NCBI RefSeq assembly: GCF_003515705.1
Contig: NZ_QWEH01000018.1
Span: 1-64,000 of the forward strand
Length of the DNA: 64,000 bases
Source: Oceanobacillus profundus
Lineage (GTDB): Bacteria > Bacillota > Bacilli > Bacillales > Amphibacillaceae
Direction: 5' to 3'
Both the position numbers and the translations under genes were made by a program. Below, piece after piece: positions 61,101 through 64,000 of this stretch. The first letter of the stretch is position 1, and the number at the start of each line of letters is the position of its first letter. The notes beneath the pieces were generated by a model that saw only the letters and a program-made list of their open reading frames with translations, ran no database searches and was not told the DNA's origin.

Positions 61101-62534
61101 TTACCCAGCATTAACCTTTTTCGAATCACTTGTTTTAATCCGTTCAATCCCAAACCCTGTATATCCCGATATAATCGCGACAATAAAGCCTAAGTAACAA
61201 ACTATTGCCCAAGGCGCATAACTAATCGTTGAGACACCAAGCACCCCTGCCATATATACACCCGCAGAGGACCATGGCACAAGTGGAACAATTACAGTTC
61301 CTGAATCCTCTAATGTTCTTGATAAGTTTTTTGCGTGTAGGTTTTTCTTTTGATATGTTTCTTTAAATAATTCTCCTGGAACAATAATTGATAAATATGA
61401 ATTTCCAGTAACAAGTGCCATTGTTATGCAGGAGGCAACAGTCGATAGGATAAGATCACCAGTCTTTTTCACAATCTTTAACAATGCATCCATAATTACT
61501 TCCAATGCTCCTGCTTTGGTAATAATTCCTGCAAATGCAAATGCACTAAAGGCAATCAGAATTACACTTGTCATGGACTGCATTCCACCCTGATTAACTA
61601 ACCTGGTCACTTCAAATATTACCGTTTCTGCATTAAAATCAGGCTTGTTTATCATGGAAACATCAAACCCTGTAACAGTAGCAGCAAATATATCAGTTAT
61701 TGCAAAATCTTGATAGAATTTTGCGATAATAGCAGCTACAAAAGATGAAAAAATAATTGTAGGCAATGTTGGCTTTTTGGTTATCGATCCATAAAGCACA
61801 ATGACTGGGGGCAGTAATAGTATAATATTCCAATGAAACATATCGGCTAATGTCTGCAGCATGATATTCATTACCTCTGGTGTTGCAACAGCATTAGCCG
61901 ATAAATTGAACCCTGCAATTGTGTAAACGATCATTGCAACAATAGCTGCAGGAACGGTCGTATAAAGCATATGCTTTATATGTTCATAAAGCTCACTCCC
62001 TGCTGCAATGGGTGCGAGGTTTGTTGTATCGGATAATGGAGATAATTTATCCCCGAAATACGCACCTGAAACAATCGCACCAGCTGTCGCAGGCAATGAA
62101 GCGCCAAGCCCAGTAGCAATCCCCATCAAAGCGACGCCAACTGTACCTGCAGATCCCCAGGAAGTTCCTGTTACAATTGAAATGATTGCAGAGACAATAA
62201 ACGCGATAAGTACAATAAACTGTGGATTAATTAATTCCAAACCATAATAAATCATCATCGGTATCGTTCCTGAAATCATCCAACTTCCAATTAAAATTCC
62301 TATTGATATCAAAACTAATATGGCCGGCATTGCCATATCGAGCTTTTCGCGAATACCAAGCATCATTTCATTCCAATTCACACCTACCCTAAGTGCAATA
62401 ACCCCAGCGAAGATAGATGCAAGTATTAATAATGGCTCCGGACTTAATCCGTAAACACCGTAACCAATTGCTAATAGCAATAGCATAACTATAATCGGTA
62501 AAAATGCTTCTAATAACGTTGGCCTTCTTTGCAT
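61101..62534 (-). CDS. NhaC-family Na+/H+ antiporter
   Basis: A 477-residue membrane protein with about 11-12 hydrophobic segments. NhaC-type marks are GTSWGSAGTVGVALMGIATGLGA near residues 123-146 (core GTSWGSAGT), GAYFGDKLSPLSDTTNLAP near 158 and TGNSYLSIIVPGELF near 381. It exchanges external protons for cytoplasmic sodium, or in some relatives malate/lactate. The gene starts 20 bases after the isoaspartyl dipeptidase, so the pair forms an operon. A peptide- or amino-acid-linked antiporter role is possible. GGGGGAA precedes the ATG. Confidence 0.88.
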   Translation of the reverse strand: MQRRPTLLEAFLPIIVMLLLLAIGYGVYGLSPEPLLILASIFAGVIALRVGVNWNEMMLGIREKLDMAMPAILVLISIGILIGSWMISGTIPMMIYYGLELINPQFIVLIAFIVSAIISIVTGTSWGSAGTVGVALMGIATGLGASLPATAGAIVSGAYFGDKLSPLSDTTNLAPIAAGSELYEHIKHMLYTTVPAAIVAMIVYTIAGFNLSANAVATPEVMNIMLQTLADMFHWNIILLLPPVIVLYGSITKKPTLPTIIFSSFVAAIIAKFYQDFAITDIFAATVTGFDVSMINKPDFNAETVIFEVTRLVNQGGMQSMTSVILIAFSAFAFAGIITKAGALEVIMDALLKIVKKTGDLILSTVASCITMALVTGNSYLSIIVPGELFKETYQKKNLHAKNLSRTLEDSGTVIVPLVPWSSAGVYMAGVLGVSTISYAPWAIVCYLGFIVAIISGYTGFGIERIKTSDSKKVNAG

Positions 62535-62554
62535 CGTATTTCCCCCTAATATCT

Positions 62555-63700
62555 TTATTCAAATGTTCCTTTGACAAGAATCTCCCTATCCCTAAGCATG
62601 TGTTGCCCTTTTGCAAAAACATGTTTAATTTCTAGTGAATTTTGATCCAGCATAAGGATATCAGCATCAAACCCTTCCTTCAGAGCACCCTTTTCATCTA
62701 AACGAAGTGCTCTTGCAGGATTACTAGTGACAAGAGGTAATACTTCAGTTAAAGGCAAACCATAATCTTTAACAGTGGATATAACTTGCTCAAACAAGGT
62801 TTGCTGCGTTGCAACACCAAATCCGATTAATTCCCCTCTCGTATTAAATTTAGGTAGACTGCCGTTTCCATCAGAGGAAATGCTCAGCTGATGCATGTCA
62901 CCTTGACTTTGTTTATAATACTGAATCCATTTACCTGTGTCTTCATCTGCAGTTATATCTACAAATGCCCCCTTTTTCGCCAACTGGATCGCATCATCAA
63001 CAAGTTCCTTGCTTCGTGTAATGTGTGTTGCATAAATATTTGCAGGTGGGATTTCGTAATCTTCTAAAAGCTCATGTAAAAATGCCAAACGGTCTTTTCC
63101 AATACCAACATGAAAATGAGTTACTCCTGCTTTCTTACTTAGCAAACCACCTATTCTGGCTTCTGCAACTAATTTTGCAACCTCATGTAAAGAGGCTTGA
63201 GCTGATCTGGAATCGGATATTGCAATTTCTCCCGCTCCGATCACTTTATCAATTAACATAATATCGTCTTTTACCGATGAAGTTATCGTTGGAGTAGGGA
63301 TATGATAGTTACCTGAATAAATATAAGCCGTAATTCCCTCTTCTTCCAATCCCCTAGCCTTTGCTAACAAAGATGTCATATGTCGTGTTGTTCCATCTGT
63401 CCCTAGACAGCCAACAACAGTAGTAACACCTGAAGCAATAATAGTACTCAGTTGGATTTCCGGAGTCCTTGTAGCAAAGCCTCCTTCTCCCCCTCCACCA
63501 ATTAAATGTACGTGTGGATCGATCATACCTGGAGTAGCAATTAAACCAGAAGCATCTATCACATTAACGTCAAAAAGCGCTCGCAATTTTTCTTCATTTA
63601 TACTTCCTATTTTCACTATTTTTTCATCAATCATTAGAATAGATTGCTTCCCCATATAATTTGGTGCATAAATTTCACCATTTTTAATCAGTGTAAACAT
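62555..63700 (-). CDS. iadA: Isoaspartyl dipeptidase (beta-aspartyl peptidase)
   Basis: A 381-residue amidohydrolase-superfamily enzyme that cleaves beta-linked Asp from damaged-protein dipeptides. The binuclear zinc site starts with GMIDPHVHLIGGGGEGGF near residue 58 (HxH). Catalytic segments include GTDGTTRHMTSLLAKA near 100 and THFHVGIGKDR near 197 (metal His). THITRSKEL near 226 has a further metal His, and SISSDGNGSLPKF near 276 has the Asp. Length and motifs match IadA. AAGGAGCG precedes the ATG. The plus-strand gene begins at 63875, leaving a 174-base divergent promoter region. Confidence 0.92.
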   Translation of the reverse strand: MFTLIKNGEIYAPNYMGKQSILMIDEKIVKIGSINEEKLRALFDVNVIDASGLIATPGMIDPHVHLIGGGGEGGFATRTPEIQLSTIIASGVTTVVGCLGTDGTTRHMTSLLAKARGLEEEGITAYIYSGNYHIPTPTITSSVKDDIMLIDKVIGAGEIAISDSRSAQASLHEVAKLVAEARIGGLLSKKAGVTHFHVGIGKDRLAFLHELLEDYEIPPANIYATHITRSKELVDDAIQLAKKGAFVDITADEDTGKWIQYYKQSQGDMHQLSISSDGNGSLPKFNTRGELIGFGVATQQTLFEQVISTVKDYGLPLTEVLPLVTSNPARALRLDEKGALKEGFDADILMLDQNSLEIKHVFAKGQHMLRDREILVKGTFE

Positions 63701-63874
63701 CTTTTCGCTCCTTAATTAAATTTCCTGTTTAAATTATTAGAATAATAGGATTATAAATCATTATCCAAATTAATACAACCCATTACAACCCATTTATAAA
63801 AAAAGGATTCTATGATTATATCGATTTACCATGTAAAATAGGGTATATGATAGGAACTATGGAGCGTGACACTA

Positions 63875-64000
63875 ATGAAAAAAAGATTAATTATTATCGG
63901 AATCCAAGAAGATAACTTACTATTTTTAAAAAATCAATTGGAGTATATATTCGGAACTTCCATCCAGATCGAAGGGCTAACTTTAAAAGAGTTAAACTCC
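63875..64000 (+). CDS. N-terminal fragment of an unidentified protein, possible regulator
   Basis: An ATG at 63875 with a GGAG-type site 10 bases upstream opens a frame that runs off the window. The 42 visible residues begin MKKRLIIIGIQEDNLLFLKN, then EYIFGTSIQIEGL and TLKELN. The beta-alpha pattern resembles the receiver-like N-terminus of sigma-54 activators or PrpR-type sensors, and such regulators occur next to peptide operons, but too little is visible for a call. Confidence 0.5.
   Translation, partial: MKKRLIIIGIQEDNLLFLKNQLEYIFGTSIQIEGLTLKELNS

Noticed and set aside
1-64000. CRISPR array or prophage
   Set aside because: No regularly spaced direct repeats, Cas genes or phage structural genes seen on either strand.
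1-64000. tRNA genes near the rRNA operon or elsewhere
   Set aside because: No tRNA-like cloverleaf or anticodon stem sequence was recognised in any gap.

Overview
The window is low-GC DNA from a Bacillaceae bacterium, most likely an Oceanobacillus/Virgibacillus/Gracilibacillus-type halotolerant relative. The evidence is the 5' end of a Bacillus-type 16S gene, AGGAGG-type ribosome binding sites throughout, a TasA/SipW matrix operon, cre-like sites and Bacillus-type lipoproteins. Genus is an inference from a 224-base 16S fragment only.

Layout. 1-484: 5' end of a 16S rRNA gene reading out of the window on the minus strand, with its leader and two promoter candidates. 996-7484: unlinked genes (small kinase-like protein, PAS-PAS-GGDEF-EAL-PilZ cyclic-di-GMP protein, secreted glycerophosphodiesterase, AprX-type intracellular subtilisin). 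7775-18352: a minus-strand carbohydrate locus (ABC sugar-binding lipoprotein, two permeases, a ROK-kinase/RpiR-regulator fusion, DUF4127 protein, FAD oxidoreductase, esterase-like hydrolase, secreted GHL10-type glycosidase) under a cre-like site and paired inverted repeats. 19004-32344: an aldaric/sugar-acid regulon (TctBAC transporter, mannonate-dehydratase-like enzyme, GarD, KdgD, semialdehyde dehydrogenase, GudD, FadR-type regulator, 2-hydroxyacid dehydrogenase, LarA-like enzyme). Two of its promoters carry the same TTGTAAGACAA operator over the -10 box. 32641-34846: small orphan genes and an orphan glycine-betaine binding protein.

34980-40794: a biofilm-matrix cluster, TasA-like, a 1139-residue phosphodiester glycosidase/metallophosphoesterase, a second TasA-like, a short TapA-like and SipW. 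41410-42600: secreted endonuclease I-type nuclease. 42894-53888: hydroxyproline catabolism, with a divergent sigma-54 activator between a minus-strand operon (D-Hyp dehydrogenase beta, 4-Hyp epimerase, a cysteine-less racemase paralogue, pyrroline-hydroxycarboxylate deaminase, ketoglutarate semialdehyde dehydrogenase, and possibly the AGCS symporter) and a plus-strand operon (BFD-like, gamma and alpha subunits). 54123-60624: HyuA/HyuB hydantoinase/oxoprolinase subunits, an NCS1 permease and an M24 peptidase. 61101-63700: NhaC-type antiporter and isoaspartyl dipeptidase. A plus-strand gene begins at 63875 and runs off the end.

The genes fit a scavenging lifestyle on plant or animal-derived polymers. 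Sugars and aldaric acids enter at 7-32 kb. Hydroxyproline is converted to alpha-ketoglutarate by one regulon with three near-consensus -24/-12 promoters, which also appears to capture the hydantoinase operon. The most unusual items are the carbohydrate locus with DUF4127/FAD oxidoreductase and kinase-regulator fusion, the matrix operon with an embedded bifunctional phosphoesterase, and the proline racemase paralogue lacking both catalytic cysteines.
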